DNA from: UBA7359 sp038142205 | Lineage (GTDB): Bacteria; Pseudomonadota; Gammaproteobacteria; Eutrophobiales; Eutrophobiaceae | Direction: 5' to 3' | Assembly (NCBI GenBank): GCA_038142205.1 | Contig: JAYQJO010000001.1 | Location: 1,922,001 to 1,986,000, forward strand | DNA length: 64,000 nt | Shown here: positions 26,297 through 35,818 of the stretch, in pieces | How positions within the stretch are numbered: the first letter of the stretch is position 1 | How the letters are laid out: each line of letters opens with the position of its first letter | Position numbers and translations under genes: made by a program | The notes under the pieces: model-generated | What the model was told of the DNA's origin: nothing | Database searches by the model: none | The model's input: only the letters and a program-made list of their open reading frames with translations

Positions 26297-27463
26297 ATGA
26301 ATTTACACGAATATCAGTCTAAAAAACTGTTTGAAGACTACGGTATCCCCGTTCCATCTGGCAAGCCAGCCCACACAATTGAAGAAGCACTGCAAAATGC
26401 CACAGAATTAGGTGGCGAAGGCTGGGTGGTTAAGGCTCAGGTTCACGCCGGTGGACGAGGTAAAGCTGGCGGCGTCAAAGTTGTCAATAGTACCGAAGAA
26501 TTAGAATCTACTGTACGGTCATTACTTGGCTCTCAACTCATTACAAAACAATCTGCGCCAACCGGACAGCCTGTAAATTGTGTTTTAATATCCTCCTTGT
26601 CAGATATCGCATCAGAACTTTATCTCGGTCTGGTTGTAGATAGAGCCAGTCGCCGCATTGCCATTATGGCATCAACCGAAGGCGGCATGGACATTGAAGA
26701 AGTCGCAGCAACCCAACCTGAAAAAATAATCAGCGTTATTGTCGATCCTGTTCTTGGACTACAAGATCATCAAAGCCGTCGTATAGGCTTTGCTCTTGGT
26801 CTCAACGATAAACAACGCAAACAATTAAGCGCGATCTTACAGAATTTATATCAACTTTATATTGATAAAGATTTAAGCCTGGTTGAAATTAACCCACTCA
26901 TCATTGACGATAACGCTGACTTAGTCGCGCTCGATGCAAAGATTTCGGTTGATGATAATGCATTATTTAGACAATCCAGCCTTGAAGAATGGCATGACCC
27001 AAGTCAGGAAGATGAAAAAGAAAGTATTGCTAAACAATTCGATCTTAATTACGTCACATTAGATGGCAACATTGGTTGCATGGTCAATGGTGCCGGTTTA
27101 GCGATGGCAACAATGGATATTATTAAATTACACGGAGGGTTCCCGGCAAATTTTCTTGATGTCGGTGGAGGCGCGACCGCAGAAAGAGTTGCTGAAGCTT
27201 TTAAACTGATCACTTCCGATAAAAATGTTAAGGCTATACTGGTTAATATTTTTGGTGGCATTGTCCGTTGTGATTTGATTGCTGAAGGCATTATTAAAGC
27301 CGTTAAAGAAGTTGGCGTTGATATACCTGTTGTTGTCAGACTGGAAGGAACAAAAGTGGAAGAAGGCAAGAAAACACTAGCAGAAAGCGGACTTACTATT
27401 ACTACAGCCGATAATTTAACTGATGCGGCAAATAAAGCAGTTGCTGCCGTAGGGGGTAAATAA
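26297..27463 (+). CDS. sucC: Succinyl-CoA ligase, beta subunit
   Basis: A 388-residue protein of usual SucC length, starting MNLHEYQSKKLFEDYGIPVP with the ATP-grasp domain (VVKAQVHAGGRGKAGGV). It ends with the CoA-ligase domain (GCMVNGAGLAMATMD, GGGATAERV, NIFGGIVRCD). It makes succinate plus ATP/GTP from succinyl-CoA in the TCA cycle with SucD, which follows after 2 bases. An AGGA site lies 7 bases before the ATG. The sucAB genes are not adjacent. A malate-CoA ligase (MtkA) relative is possible by family but the sequence looks like ordinary SucC. Confidence 0.95.
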   Translation: MNLHEYQSKKLFEDYGIPVPSGKPAHTIEEALQNATELGGEGWVVKAQVHAGGRGKAGGVKVVNSTEELESTVRSLLGSQLITKQSAPTGQPVNCVLISSLSDIASELYLGLVVDRASRRIAIMASTEGGMDIEEVAATQPEKIISVIVDPVLGLQDHQSRRIGFALGLNDKQRKQLSAILQNLYQLYIDKDLSLVEINPLIIDDNADLVALDAKISVDDNALFRQSSLEEWHDPSQEDEKESIAKQFDLNYVTLDGNIGCMVNGAGLAMATMDIIKLHGGFPANFLDVGGGATAERVAEAFKLITSDKNVKAILVNIFGGIVRCDLIAEGIIKAVKEVGVDIPVVVRLEGTKVEEGKKTLAESGLTITTADNLTDAANKAVAAVGGK

Positions 27464-27465
27464 TA

Positions 27466-28338
27466 ATGGCTATATTAATTAACAAAAATACTAAAGTAAT
27501 CGTTCAAGGTTTTACCGGCCGCCAAGGTACATTTCATGCTGAGCAAGCTATAGAGTACGGCACACAAATTGTTGGTGGTGTAACCCCCGGTAGAGGTGGA
27601 GAAAAACACCTTGGCCACCCTGTATTTGATACCGTATCTGACGCCGTTAATGAAACGGAAGCTGACGCAAGTATGATCATGGTGCCTGCAGCATTTGCAG
27701 CCGAAGCAATTACCGAAGCGGCAGATGCAGGAATAAAAATCATTGTCTGTATCACCGAAGGTATCCCTGTATTAGATATGGTTAAAGTCAGAGCCTATCT
27801 TGAACAGTTTCCAGAAACACGTTTAATCGGGCCCAACTGTCCCGGCTTAATCACACCGGATCAATGTAAAATTGGGATTATGCCTGGCAGCATCCATAAA
27901 GCAGGTGGTATCGGCGTTGTATCTCGTTCAGGCACATTAACTTATGAAGCAGTTCACCAAACCACGCAAAATGGACTGGGACAAAGTACCTGTGTTGGTA
28001 TCGGTGGCGATCCAATACATGGCATGAGTTTTATTGATTGCCTCAGCCTGTTTGAAGAAGACCCTGATACCAAAGGTATCATTATGGTAGGTGAAATAGG
28101 TGGAACCGCAGAAGAAGAAGCGGCCCAATTCATTAAAGAAAATGTGAGCAAACCGGTTGTCGGCTATATTGCCGGTGTGACGGCTCCACCAGGAAAACGC
28201 ATGGGCCATGCGGGCGCCATTATTTCAGGGGGTAAAGGTACAGCGGATGATAAATTTGCTGCTCTTGAAGATGCAAACGTAAAAACTGTACGTTCACCTG
28301 GTGAATTAGGCAGTGCAATTGCGGCAAAATTAACCTGA
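27466..28338 (+). CDS. sucD: Succinyl-CoA ligase, alpha subunit
   Basis: A 290-residue protein with the CoA-binding Rossmann start (VIVQGFTGRQGTFHAEQ), GGVTPGRGG, IGPNCPGLI, and the phosphohistidine loop MGHAGAII near residue 248. Length and order match SucD. It is translationally coupled to sucC. A strong hairpin about 75 bases after the stop ends the transcript. Confidence 0.96.
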   Translation: MAILINKNTKVIVQGFTGRQGTFHAEQAIEYGTQIVGGVTPGRGGEKHLGHPVFDTVSDAVNETEADASMIMVPAAFAAEAITEAADAGIKIIVCITEGIPVLDMVKVRAYLEQFPETRLIGPNCPGLITPDQCKIGIMPGSIHKAGGIGVVSRSGTLTYEAVHQTTQNGLGQSTCVGIGGDPIHGMSFIDCLSLFEEDPDTKGIIMVGEIGGTAEEEAAQFIKENVSKPVVGYIAGVTAPPGKRMGHAGAIISGGKGTADDKFAALEDANVKTVRSPGELGSAIAAKLT

Positions 28339-28411
28339 TTATTGCTACCGGTTTGATGTATAGTTTGAAATTACTATATAACTACCAGAGTATTTAAGTA
28401 TCAGCATTGAT

Positions 28412-28439
28412 AACGGCATGACATATAGTCATGCCGTTT
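28412..28439 (+). terminator. Rho-independent terminator after sucCD
   Basis: AACGGCATGAC-ATATA-GTCATGCCGTT is a perfect 11-bp stem with a 5-base loop followed by a short T stretch. It lies between sucD and nadE. Confidence 0.8.
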
Positions 28440-28459
28440 AACAATCACCTTAAAATTTT

Positions 28460-30079
28460 ATGTCTGATGTTTCATTACGTATTATTCTTGCCCAACTAAA
28501 CTTTACAGTTGGTGATATTGAAAGTAATACTAAAAAAATAATTAACGCTATTACTCAATCTGAATCGAACAATGATACAGATATAATTATATTCCCTGAA
28601 CTAACTATAAGTTCATATCCTCCAGAAGATTTATTGTTACGCCCTGCTTTTAATAAGTACATCTCATCAGCTCTGGATGAAATCGTAACTATTACAAAAA
28701 ATATTCATGTCATTATTGGTTACCCTATAACCCAAAATGACAAACTCTATAATGCATGTAGCCTTATCTACAATGGCAAAATTGTAAAAACATATTACAA
28801 ACAAAGCCTCCCAAATTATGGTGTGTTTGATGAAAAAAGATATTTTTCGGCCGGCAATGAAACATGTTTATTTAAAATTAACGGCATCACTGCTGCTTTA
28901 AGCATTTGTGAAGATATATGGGTTCCTGAACCTATAGAAGCTGCTGCAACCGCAGGTGCAAAAGTTATGTTTAATATAAATGCATCTCCCTATCATAAAA
29001 ATAAACTCTCTCAGCGTGAAAGCATTATTACCAGCCATGCTAAAGACTCAAACATGCATATTGTTTATTGCAACTTAGTTGGCGGCCAGGATGAACTCGT
29101 GTTTGATGGCAATTCAATGATAGTTAATAACGAAGGGGAAATTATCTTTCATGCACCTGCTTTTAAAGAAGGTTTATATAACTATGATCTAGACCTGAAC
29201 CAATCAAAAGATATTAAAATTACTTCTGATACTGAAGAAGTGAGCATTTATAATGCACTCGTTTTAGGTACACGAGATTACGTTAACAAAAATAATTTTA
29301 ATGGTGCACTTATAGGACTATCTGGCGGTATTGATTCAGCATTAACATTAAGTCTTGCTGTTGATGCTTTGGGTGCTGAAAATGTTGAGGTGTTAATTAT
29401 GCCCTCTCGCTTTACAGCAGACATGAGCAACGAAGATGCTTGTCAACAGGCAAAAGCATTGGGGGTGAAATATGAAATCATCTCCATAGAAGAACCTTTT
29501 AAATCTTTTTTAAAAGCGCTTGAGCCTCGTTTTAAAGATTTAGCTTCCGATACAACGGAAGAGAATATTCAGGCGCGATGCAGAGGAATATTACTAATGG
29601 CCGCATCAAACAAGAGCGGCAAAATTGTATTAACGACAGGGAATAAAAGTGAAATGGCTGTCGGTTATGCAACGCTTTATGGGGATATGGCTGGTGGTTA
29701 TGCACCTTTGAAAGATGTATGGAAAACCATGGTTTATAAACTGGCAAAATGGAGAAATACAAAAGGACAAGCAATACCTGAGAGAGTTATAAGTAGGCCA
29801 CCTAGTGCAGAATTAAGACATGATCAGATTGATCAAGACTCCTTACCTGATTATGAAATTCTTGACCCTATACTGGAACAATATATTGAGCTTGATACCC
29901 CGCCTGAAAAAATAATTAAGAATGGCTTTGCTGCTGATACTGTATATAAAGTTATTCGCTTAGTCGACCGCAATGAATACAAACGACGACAAGCTGCACC
30001 GGGAGTACGAATTACAGAAAGAGCATTCGGAAGAGACCGTCGCTATCCCATTACTTCCCGTTACAATGAAATTATCTAA
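28460..30079 (+). CDS. nadE: Glutamine-dependent NAD+ synthetase
   Basis: A 539-residue two-domain enzyme. The N-terminal carbon-nitrogen hydrolase (amidase) has the Glu in FPELTISSYPPEDLL, the Lys in the YKQSLPNYGVFDE region and the Cys in LSICEDIW, and supplies ammonia from glutamine. The C-terminal synthetase has the PP-loop LSGGIDSALTL and TGNKSEMAVGY. It converts deamido-NAD to NAD in the final biosynthetic step. No strong ribosome-binding site is visible before the ATG. It converges with the membrane glycosyltransferase gene that ends 5 bases away. Confidence 0.95.
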   Translation: MSDVSLRIILAQLNFTVGDIESNTKKIINAITQSESNNDTDIIIFPELTISSYPPEDLLLRPAFNKYISSALDEIVTITKNIHVIIGYPITQNDKLYNACSLIYNGKIVKTYYKQSLPNYGVFDEKRYFSAGNETCLFKINGITAALSICEDIWVPEPIEAAATAGAKVMFNINASPYHKNKLSQRESIITSHAKDSNMHIVYCNLVGGQDELVFDGNSMIVNNEGEIIFHAPAFKEGLYNYDLDLNQSKDIKITSDTEEVSIYNALVLGTRDYVNKNNFNGALIGLSGGIDSALTLSLAVDALGAENVEVLIMPSRFTADMSNEDACQQAKALGVKYEIISIEEPFKSFLKALEPRFKDLASDTTEENIQARCRGILLMAASNKSGKIVLTTGNKSEMAVGYATLYGDMAGGYAPLKDVWKTMVYKLAKWRNTKGQAIPERVISRPPSAELRHDQIDQDSLPDYEILDPILEQYIELDTPPEKIIKNGFAADTVYKVIRLVDRNEYKRRQAAPGVRITERAFGRDRRYPITSRYNEII

Positions 30080-30084
30080 ACTAG

Positions 30085-31653
30085 TTAATCAAGCCGTATT
30101 AAATCAGCAACAACAGGAGAATTAATTTCTTCCGTCATTTTTATTGAAGTTAAATAGTCAAAATTACTTTTTAACATCATTTTAGGGTAACCACCTGGGT
30201 ACTCTGGGTGACTTGTTGTATACAAAACATGTACATAACTACATTTCGTAAGATTACTCATAATATCATCATTAATTACTTCTTCTGGTAAAGGAAGAGG
30301 AAAAGCGAGCCTACGAGAATAATACATAAATTGCTCTTGATGAATCGTATAAACACACTCTTTTTTTGGAACAAATGAACTAACATGGGAATAAGAAAAA
30401 GTCATTTTTTCAATAATCTTAATAGAATCATAAGCTTCTTTATGACTTTTAACAGTCATCCAATACTTAGTAAACTTAAACTTTTCTAATCCGATTTGCG
30501 TATCTACTGACAACCTGTTTAGAGCATAAATATTAGTTGGTAAAAAAGTTATTAGTACAATTAAAACACTTGAAGTACTTATCACTGTTTTTATTTGTAC
30601 TGAAAGTTTAAATTTCATTAACATATCAAAAGTCAAATATGCATAAAATAGTAATATAGGAAAGATTGCGAATATAAAGCGCATATTGTGATTATCATCT
30701 GGCCAAATCCATATGATTAGTAAATAGAATAATATATAAAAACTATCGATTTTTTTCTTTAATAACCTGATAACCAAAGTTATTAATGATAAAAGTAAAA
30801 TTACACTACTAACAATTCCGCTAAACAGTTTTTTTCTGATATCAAAACATTCGTGCCAACCTTGCCATAAATCAAAAAGTTGAGAAGTAAATAAATATTT
30901 TATATGGGACCAGGTGTCATGGTTATAAAATTCTTTCAGTGTCTCCTGGTAAATTTCAGTTTGGAAAAAATTAATGCTTAAAATTTTCCATATAATATAA
31001 GGTAAAACACTTAAAGCTATATATTTATACTTGTCTTGTATTTTATTTAAATGAAGATAAACAAAATACGCCATTATAAAAGCTAAACCAATTACCCTGA
31101 TTATAGGTAACATACCAATTAGCATAGAAGCTAACAGATAATACTTTTTTCCATTTTTTGCTTTATTAAGGCAACATAATGAACATAATGTTATCAACAA
31201 ATATAAGTGTTCACTCCATAAATCTATATTCATTAAAAATGTAGCCGGAGAACAAACAAATATAAAAACAAGACATAAACAAGCGTTCTTATTAAACTTT
31301 TCCTGCTTCATCCAATAATAATAAATAAAAGATGCGCTGATTAAACAACACGTTGTAATAATATGAGCCCAAAAAACTTTCTCACTAGATGCTCCTAATA
31401 CTGACAATAATAACGGATACAAAGGAGGAAACTGACTTGTCTGCATAACAAAAGCAGCACTTTTACTAAGAGAGCTATAATAGGGAGAAAAATAATCGGC
31501 CATCAATAAGTAGATTGCATCATCGGCAATCATACCTACAATTTCATTATGACTGGATAAGTAAAGATAGAAACAACAAATTAAAAATATCAACGCGGCA
31601 ACTATGCTGCATATCAATTTATCTAAATCAATTAACTCTTTTATTGTTCCCAA
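30085..31653 (-). CDS. GT-C family membrane glycosyltransferase (PMT/ArnT-like), orphan
   Basis: A 522-residue polytopic protein with about ten membrane segments. The first periplasmic loop contains IADDAIYLLMADYF (Asp-Asp pair) and SQFPPLYPLLLSVLG, the arrangement of GT39/GT83-type transferases that use lipid-phosphate sugars. A hydrophilic C-terminal ~140 residues follow. It lies between nadE and bamD rather than in a glycan cluster, and base use is AT-rich like the 0-22 kb genes, suggesting an insertion into a conserved neighbourhood. Acceptor unknown (protein, lipid A or another glycan). Confidence 0.72.
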   Translation of the reverse strand: MGTIKELIDLDKLICSIVAALIFLICCFYLYLSSHNEIVGMIADDAIYLLMADYFSPYYSSLSKSAAFVMQTSQFPPLYPLLLSVLGASSEKVFWAHIITTCCLISASFIYYYWMKQEKFNKNACLCLVFIFVCSPATFLMNIDLWSEHLYLLITLCSLCCLNKAKNGKKYYLLASMLIGMLPIIRVIGLAFIMAYFVYLHLNKIQDKYKYIALSVLPYIIWKILSINFFQTEIYQETLKEFYNHDTWSHIKYLFTSQLFDLWQGWHECFDIRKKLFSGIVSSVILLLSLITLVIRLLKKKIDSFYILFYLLIIWIWPDDNHNMRFIFAIFPILLFYAYLTFDMLMKFKLSVQIKTVISTSSVLIVLITFLPTNIYALNRLSVDTQIGLEKFKFTKYWMTVKSHKEAYDSIKIIEKMTFSYSHVSSFVPKKECVYTIHQEQFMYYSRRLAFPLPLPEEVINDDIMSNLTKCSYVHVLYTTSHPEYPGGYPKMMLKSNFDYLTSIKMTEEINSPVVADLIRLD

Positions 31654-31675
31654 TTTAGCAAGTGTTTAAAAAAGA

Positions 31676-32451
31676 TTATTTAACCTTTATATTTTTAGCT
31701 TCATAAGCGCCAGGATGGTTTGGATAGTTTAATTCCAGTACGCGAAGAGCATCGTTTGATAGATCATTCATTTCAAGAACCCGATATGCTTTTGCAAGTA
31801 CGACAAGTGCATCTGGCACTGCAGGTGTTCTGGGATAATTTTCAACAACAAACCTGGCTCTATTTACGGCAGCAACAAAAGCACCGCGTCGCATATAATA
31901 GCTTGCAACATGCACTTCATGTTTTGCCAAAATATTACGTAAATAACGCATGCGTTGTTCAGCATCAGAAACATACTCGCTATCAGGAAAACGTTTAACC
32001 AAATCAGAAAATGATTCAAATGCTTCTTGTGAAGCACCCGGGTCACGTTGTGACGCATCTGTAGGTAAATATCGCTGAGTAAAACCTTTACCTTTATTAA
32101 AATTAACCAAGCCTTTTAGATAATAGGCATAATCAACATGTTTGTTTTGCGGGTATAATTTGATAAATCGATCACAGGCAGCAATTGATGCCTCGGGTTC
32201 ATCATTCTATAATAAGCATAAGCCAAATCCAGTAATGCTTGCTGCGCGTGAACGCCAAACGGATACCGGGTCTCGAGTTTCTGATAAAGTTCGACGGCTT
32301 CATCATAGTCGCCAGATTCCAATGCAGCTTTTGCTTGAGCATAAAATTGATCGGCATCCCAATTAATCGTCTCGTCTTCTTCCTCTCCCCCGCCAAAGTA
32401 AGAACAGCCGCTAATGGTAAAAACCAGTAAAAATATTATTAAATGTCGCAT
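31676..32451 (-). CDS. bamD: Outer-membrane assembly lipoprotein BamD, interrupted by a frameshift
   Basis: Two frames join into one BamD of about 258 residues. The N-terminus has a lipoprotein signal with lipobox ISGC, then TPR repeats (FYAQAKAALESGDYDEAVELYQKLETRYPFG, AQQALLDLAYAYYRM). The frame breaks at about 32200-32206, where adding one base gives NEPEASIAACDRFIKLYPQN leading into YAYYLKGLVNFNKG in the second frame. The rest (YVSDAEQRMRYLRNILAKHE, YYMRRGAFVAAVNRA) is typical BamD. It helps BamA insert beta-barrel proteins. BamD is generally essential, so the break is most likely a sequence error. It is divergent from rluD. Confidence 0.94.
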
Positions 32452-32500
32452 AGACTGTAGGTTAGCCTAATCCAAACTTAAGGGCAAAACTTCAAAGCAA

Positions 32501-33445
32501 ATGAGTAAATTTCAATTACAAATTAGTGTGCCGGAAGAACTCGATGGAAAACGTCTCGATCAGGCATTGGCTAAACTATGCCCGGGACATTCACGTTCAA
32601 GAATTCAAACCTGGATAAAATCAGGCGATGTCACCGTCAATAAGTCAAATTACAGACAACGAGATGAAGTTAACTTTGGTGATATTATTAAAGTAGATGC
32701 TAAAACCCAAAGTGTCGAATCCTATGAAGCCGAAGCAATTGAACTGGATATCATTTATTCAGACAAGAGCATTATTATTATTAATAAACCGGTAGGACTT
32801 GTTGTGCACCCGGGCGCAGGAAACCCAAACCATACACTAGTTAATGCGTTATTAAATTTCGATGCTTCTTTAGAAGCAATTCCCCGGGCTGGGATCATCC
32901 ATCGTCTGGATAAAGATACAACCGGAGTTATGGTTGTGGCAAGGACGCTTGAATCACATACTTTCCTTGTTGATCAATTACAGCAGCGAAATATTAAACG
33001 CGAATATCAAGCTATAGTTTGTGGCATACTGATTTCAGGCGGTTCGATAGAAAATAAAATGGGTCGTCATCCAGTTCATAGAACAAAAATGGCCGTGACT
33101 AACGCTGGTAAAGTCGCAACAACACATTACAAAATTTTAAAAAAATACGAGCATTACACGCACTTGCATGTGCAACTAGAAACGGGCAGAACTCATCAAA
33201 TACGCGTACATATGTCTCATATAAAACACCCTATAGTCGGTTACCCTGTCTATGGAAATAACAAATCAATAAAGAAAGGCGTTAATCCATCATTACGCGA
33301 GATCATTAAAAATTTTAACCGACAAGCATTACATGCATTCTCACTAGAGCTGCCACATCCTGCCTCTAAAGAAAGTATAAAATTTACAGCAGAGCTGCCT
33401 GACGACATGAATGTGCTAATTGAAGCATTAAATCAATATGACTAG
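32501..33445 (+). CDS. rluD: 23S rRNA pseudouridine synthase RluD
   Basis: A 314-residue protein with an N-terminal S4 RNA-binding domain (GKRLDQALAKLCPGHSRSRI) and the RluA-family catalytic motif HRLDKDTTGVMVVA (catalytic Asp). GRTHQIRVHM follows in the C-terminal part. It modifies U1911/1915/1917 in helix 69 (E. coli numbering). The order bamD (divergent), rluD, pgeF is conserved in gammaproteobacteria. The stop overlaps the next gene's start by 8 bases. Confidence 0.95.
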   Translation: MSKFQLQISVPEELDGKRLDQALAKLCPGHSRSRIQTWIKSGDVTVNKSNYRQRDEVNFGDIIKVDAKTQSVESYEAEAIELDIIYSDKSIIIINKPVGLVVHPGAGNPNHTLVNALLNFDASLEAIPRAGIIHRLDKDTTGVMVVARTLESHTFLVDQLQQRNIKREYQAIVCGILISGGSIENKMGRHPVHRTKMAVTNAGKVATTHYKILKKYEHYTHLHVQLETGRTHQIRVHMSHIKHPIVGYPVYGNNKSIKKGVNPSLREIIKNFNRQALHAFSLELPHPASKESIKFTAELPDDMNVLIEALNQYD

Positions 33446-34181
33446 TCCAGAAAATAAAATCTGGATAGAAGCAAACTGGCCAGCTCCAAAACATGTTCGA
33501 GCAGGTACCTCTCTACGTACAGGTGGGCATAGCCAGGAACCTTACGATGAACTAAACCTCGCGTTTCATGTTGGTGACAATCCGGAAAATGTGAAAAAAA
33601 ACTGTAACACTCTAACCCAAAACCTGGAGTTACAATCCTCCCCCGTTTGGTTACAGCAAACACATAGTTCAAAAATTATTTGTATCAATAACGTTCCTGA
33701 AAATCTTGAAGCTGATGCCAGCTACACAACAAAAAGAAATAAAGTCTGTTCCGTTATGACCGCTGATTGCGTACCCATATTGCTTTGTAATGATGGAGGC
33801 ACAAAAGTTGCCGCTGTTCATGCTGGCTGGAAAGGGATATGTGCCGGTATTATAGAAAACTCTATCAAACCGCTTACCCCATCCAAAAGCCTACTCGCCT
33901 GGATAGGGCCATGTATAAGCGCCAAATATTATGAAGTAGGTAGAGACGTTTATGAAAGCTGCACCACTCATTCAAAGTTTTTGGAAAAAGCGTTTGAACA
34001 ATGCGATGAAAATCACTGGCATTGTGATTTAGTCAAAATTATCAAAATTTTGTTAGAAAATTGCGGAGTTGTCGAAATTTATGAATGTAACTTATGCACC
34101 TATGAAAACGCCAGTTTATTCTTCTCATACTGACGAGATGGTAAAACTGGACGATCAGCAAGCATGGTCTGGATGGAATAG
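33438..34181 (+). CDS. pgeF: Polyphenol oxidase / purine nucleoside phosphorylase family PgeF (YfiH), in-frame TGA near the end
   Basis: The Cu/Zn-binding motifs QQTHSSKI, MTADCVPILL and AAVHAGWKG of the YfiH/PgeF (DUF152) family are present. The frame stops at TGA 34131-34133 after NASLFFSY, giving 231 residues. The next 16 codons in frame (RDGKTGRSASMVWME then TAG at 34179-34181) are the conserved C-terminal tail of the family (SYRRDGxTGRxAS). The TGA replaces an expected Arg codon (CGA or AGA). I annotate the full span. A base error or a recent nonsense mutation fits better than recoding. Confidence 0.88.
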
Positions 34182-34242
34182 CCAGAAATTTAGACTAAGC
34201 TTGTCATTAAAACAAACATAATAATAAAAAGGGAGCGACCAG

Positions 34243-35664
34243 ATGGGGCAAAATAATAAATCACTCAGCTTTAGCGAAAGCGTAAACTATATGGCAGATC
34301 GAGCTTTGTCTGTTCTTGATGTAGATGCTGGTACTGCTGCTTCAATAAAATCATGCAACTCTACTATTAAAGTCAGCTTTCCTGTTGAAATTAATAACAA
34401 AATTGAAGTTTTTACAGGTTGGCGTTCTGTTCACAGTGATCATAGATTACCTGCTAAAGGCGGTATACGATTTGCCCCAATAGTTAATGAAGACGAAGTT
34501 GAAGCCTTGGCTTCATTGATGACTTATAAATGTGCCATTGTTGATGTCCCCTTTGGCGGTTCCAAAGGCGGGTTACTCATCGATCCTTCTAAATATACAC
34601 GCGATGATATGCAGCGTATTACTAGGCGCTTCGCACGAGAGCTTGTTAGAAAAGGCTTTCTAAGTCCGGCAACCAATGTTCCGGCTCCGGATATGGGCAC
34701 AGGTGAAAGAGAAATGGCATGGAGCACCGATACCTATAAACATTTACACCCGGAAGACATTAATTATCTCGGTTGCGTAACAGGCAAACCTGTCGCACAC
34801 GGCGGTATTCGGGGTCGTACAGAAGCTACTGGACGAGGTGTTGTTTATGCAATCCGTGAATTTTTTCGTAATGCCGATGATGTTCAGACAGCAGGCTTAA
34901 AACCCGGACTCGGTGGAAAAAGTATTGTTGTTCAAGGCCTTGGAAATGTCGGTTATCACGCTGCTAAATTACTGGACGAAGAAGATGCATGCAAAATTAC
35001 TGCAATCATTGAACGTGATGGTGTACTAATAAATGAAGAAGGTATGTGTGTAGAAGATGTGCGTTGCCATATTAATGAACATAAAACGATAAAAGGATTT
35101 CCTGACGCAACTTTTTCTGAAAATGGCTTATCTGCACTAGAACTTGACTGTGACATTCTTATCCCGGCAGCCATGGAAGCTCAAATAACAAAAAAAAATG
35201 CAGATAAAATAAAAGCAAAAGTCATCTTTGAAGCAGCGAACGGCCCAGTGACTTTTGCCGCGGATGAGATTTTGCGACATAAAGGTGTAACCATTCTTCC
35301 TGACGCTTATGTCAATGCTGGTGGCGTGACCGTATCCTATTTTGAGTGGGTACGTAACCTCGGCCATATTCGTTTCGGCCGTATGGAAAGAAGACATGAT
35401 GAATTACACGGTGCCAAAATGTTACAGGCCATTGAAACCATGACCGGAAAACAGTCCGAAGAATGGATGCAAAAAGAACTTGTTTATGGAGCCGATGAAT
35501 TAGATCTCGTTCGCTCAGGTCTTGATGACACGATGCGTAATAGTTATCACCAGTTAAAAGAAGTATTAAATACAAATGATAAAGTGACTGATTTCAGAAC
35601 AGCATCATATGTTGTCGCAATACAAAAATTACTTCGATCCTATATCGACATCGGCGTTTATTAA
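34243..35664 (+). CDS. Glu/Leu/Phe/Val dehydrogenase family (glutamate dehydrogenase)
   Basis: A 473-residue protein with the amino-acid dehydrogenase motif PAKGGIRFAP (catalytic Lys), VDVPFGGSKGG, PAPDMGTGEREMAW, and a Rossmann domain with VVQGLGNVGYHAA. YVNAGGVTVSYFEW is typical of GDH. It interconverts glutamate and 2-oxoglutarate plus ammonia. Cofactor choice (NAD or NADP) is not certain from sequence. A purine-rich GGGAG site lies 9 bases before the ATG. It is separated from clpB by 154 bases. Confidence 0.9.
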   Translation: MGQNNKSLSFSESVNYMADRALSVLDVDAGTAASIKSCNSTIKVSFPVEINNKIEVFTGWRSVHSDHRLPAKGGIRFAPIVNEDEVEALASLMTYKCAIVDVPFGGSKGGLLIDPSKYTRDDMQRITRRFARELVRKGFLSPATNVPAPDMGTGEREMAWSTDTYKHLHPEDINYLGCVTGKPVAHGGIRGRTEATGRGVVYAIREFFRNADDVQTAGLKPGLGGKSIVVQGLGNVGYHAAKLLDEEDACKITAIIERDGVLINEEGMCVEDVRCHINEHKTIKGFPDATFSENGLSALELDCDILIPAAMEAQITKKNADKIKAKVIFEAANGPVTFAADEILRHKGVTILPDAYVNAGGVTVSYFEWVRNLGHIRFGRMERRHDELHGAKMLQAIETMTGKQSEEWMQKELVYGADELDLVRSGLDDTMRNSYHQLKEVLNTNDKVTDFRTASYVVAIQKLLRSYIDIGVY

Positions 35665-35752
35665 TTTCATTGATAGTCTTGTCAGTTAACAATTGAATGC
35701 AAGATAAATTGACTGATATCAAGCCTGCTTAGCTAATTTTATATCTTTAGCA

Positions 35753-35779
35753 CTTGAACTATAAAGAGTCGCCCCAAAT
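35753..35779 (+). promoter_or_regulatory. Sigma-32 heat-shock promoter of clpB
   Basis: CTTGAA (35753-35758), 13-base spacer, then CCCCAAAT (35772-35779). This matches the RpoH consensus CTTGAA-N13/14-CCCCATNT almost exactly, about 40 bases before the clpB ATG. Confidence 0.9.
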
Positions 35780-35818
35780 TATGTAGAAAGTAATTCAACA
35801 GAACATAGGGTAAACAGT

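Noticed and set aside
34131..34133. TGA as a recoded amino acid (selenocysteine or similar) in pgeF
   Set aside because: The expected residue is arginine, not cysteine, no SECIS-like hairpin is obvious, and other genes here use TGA as a normal stop.
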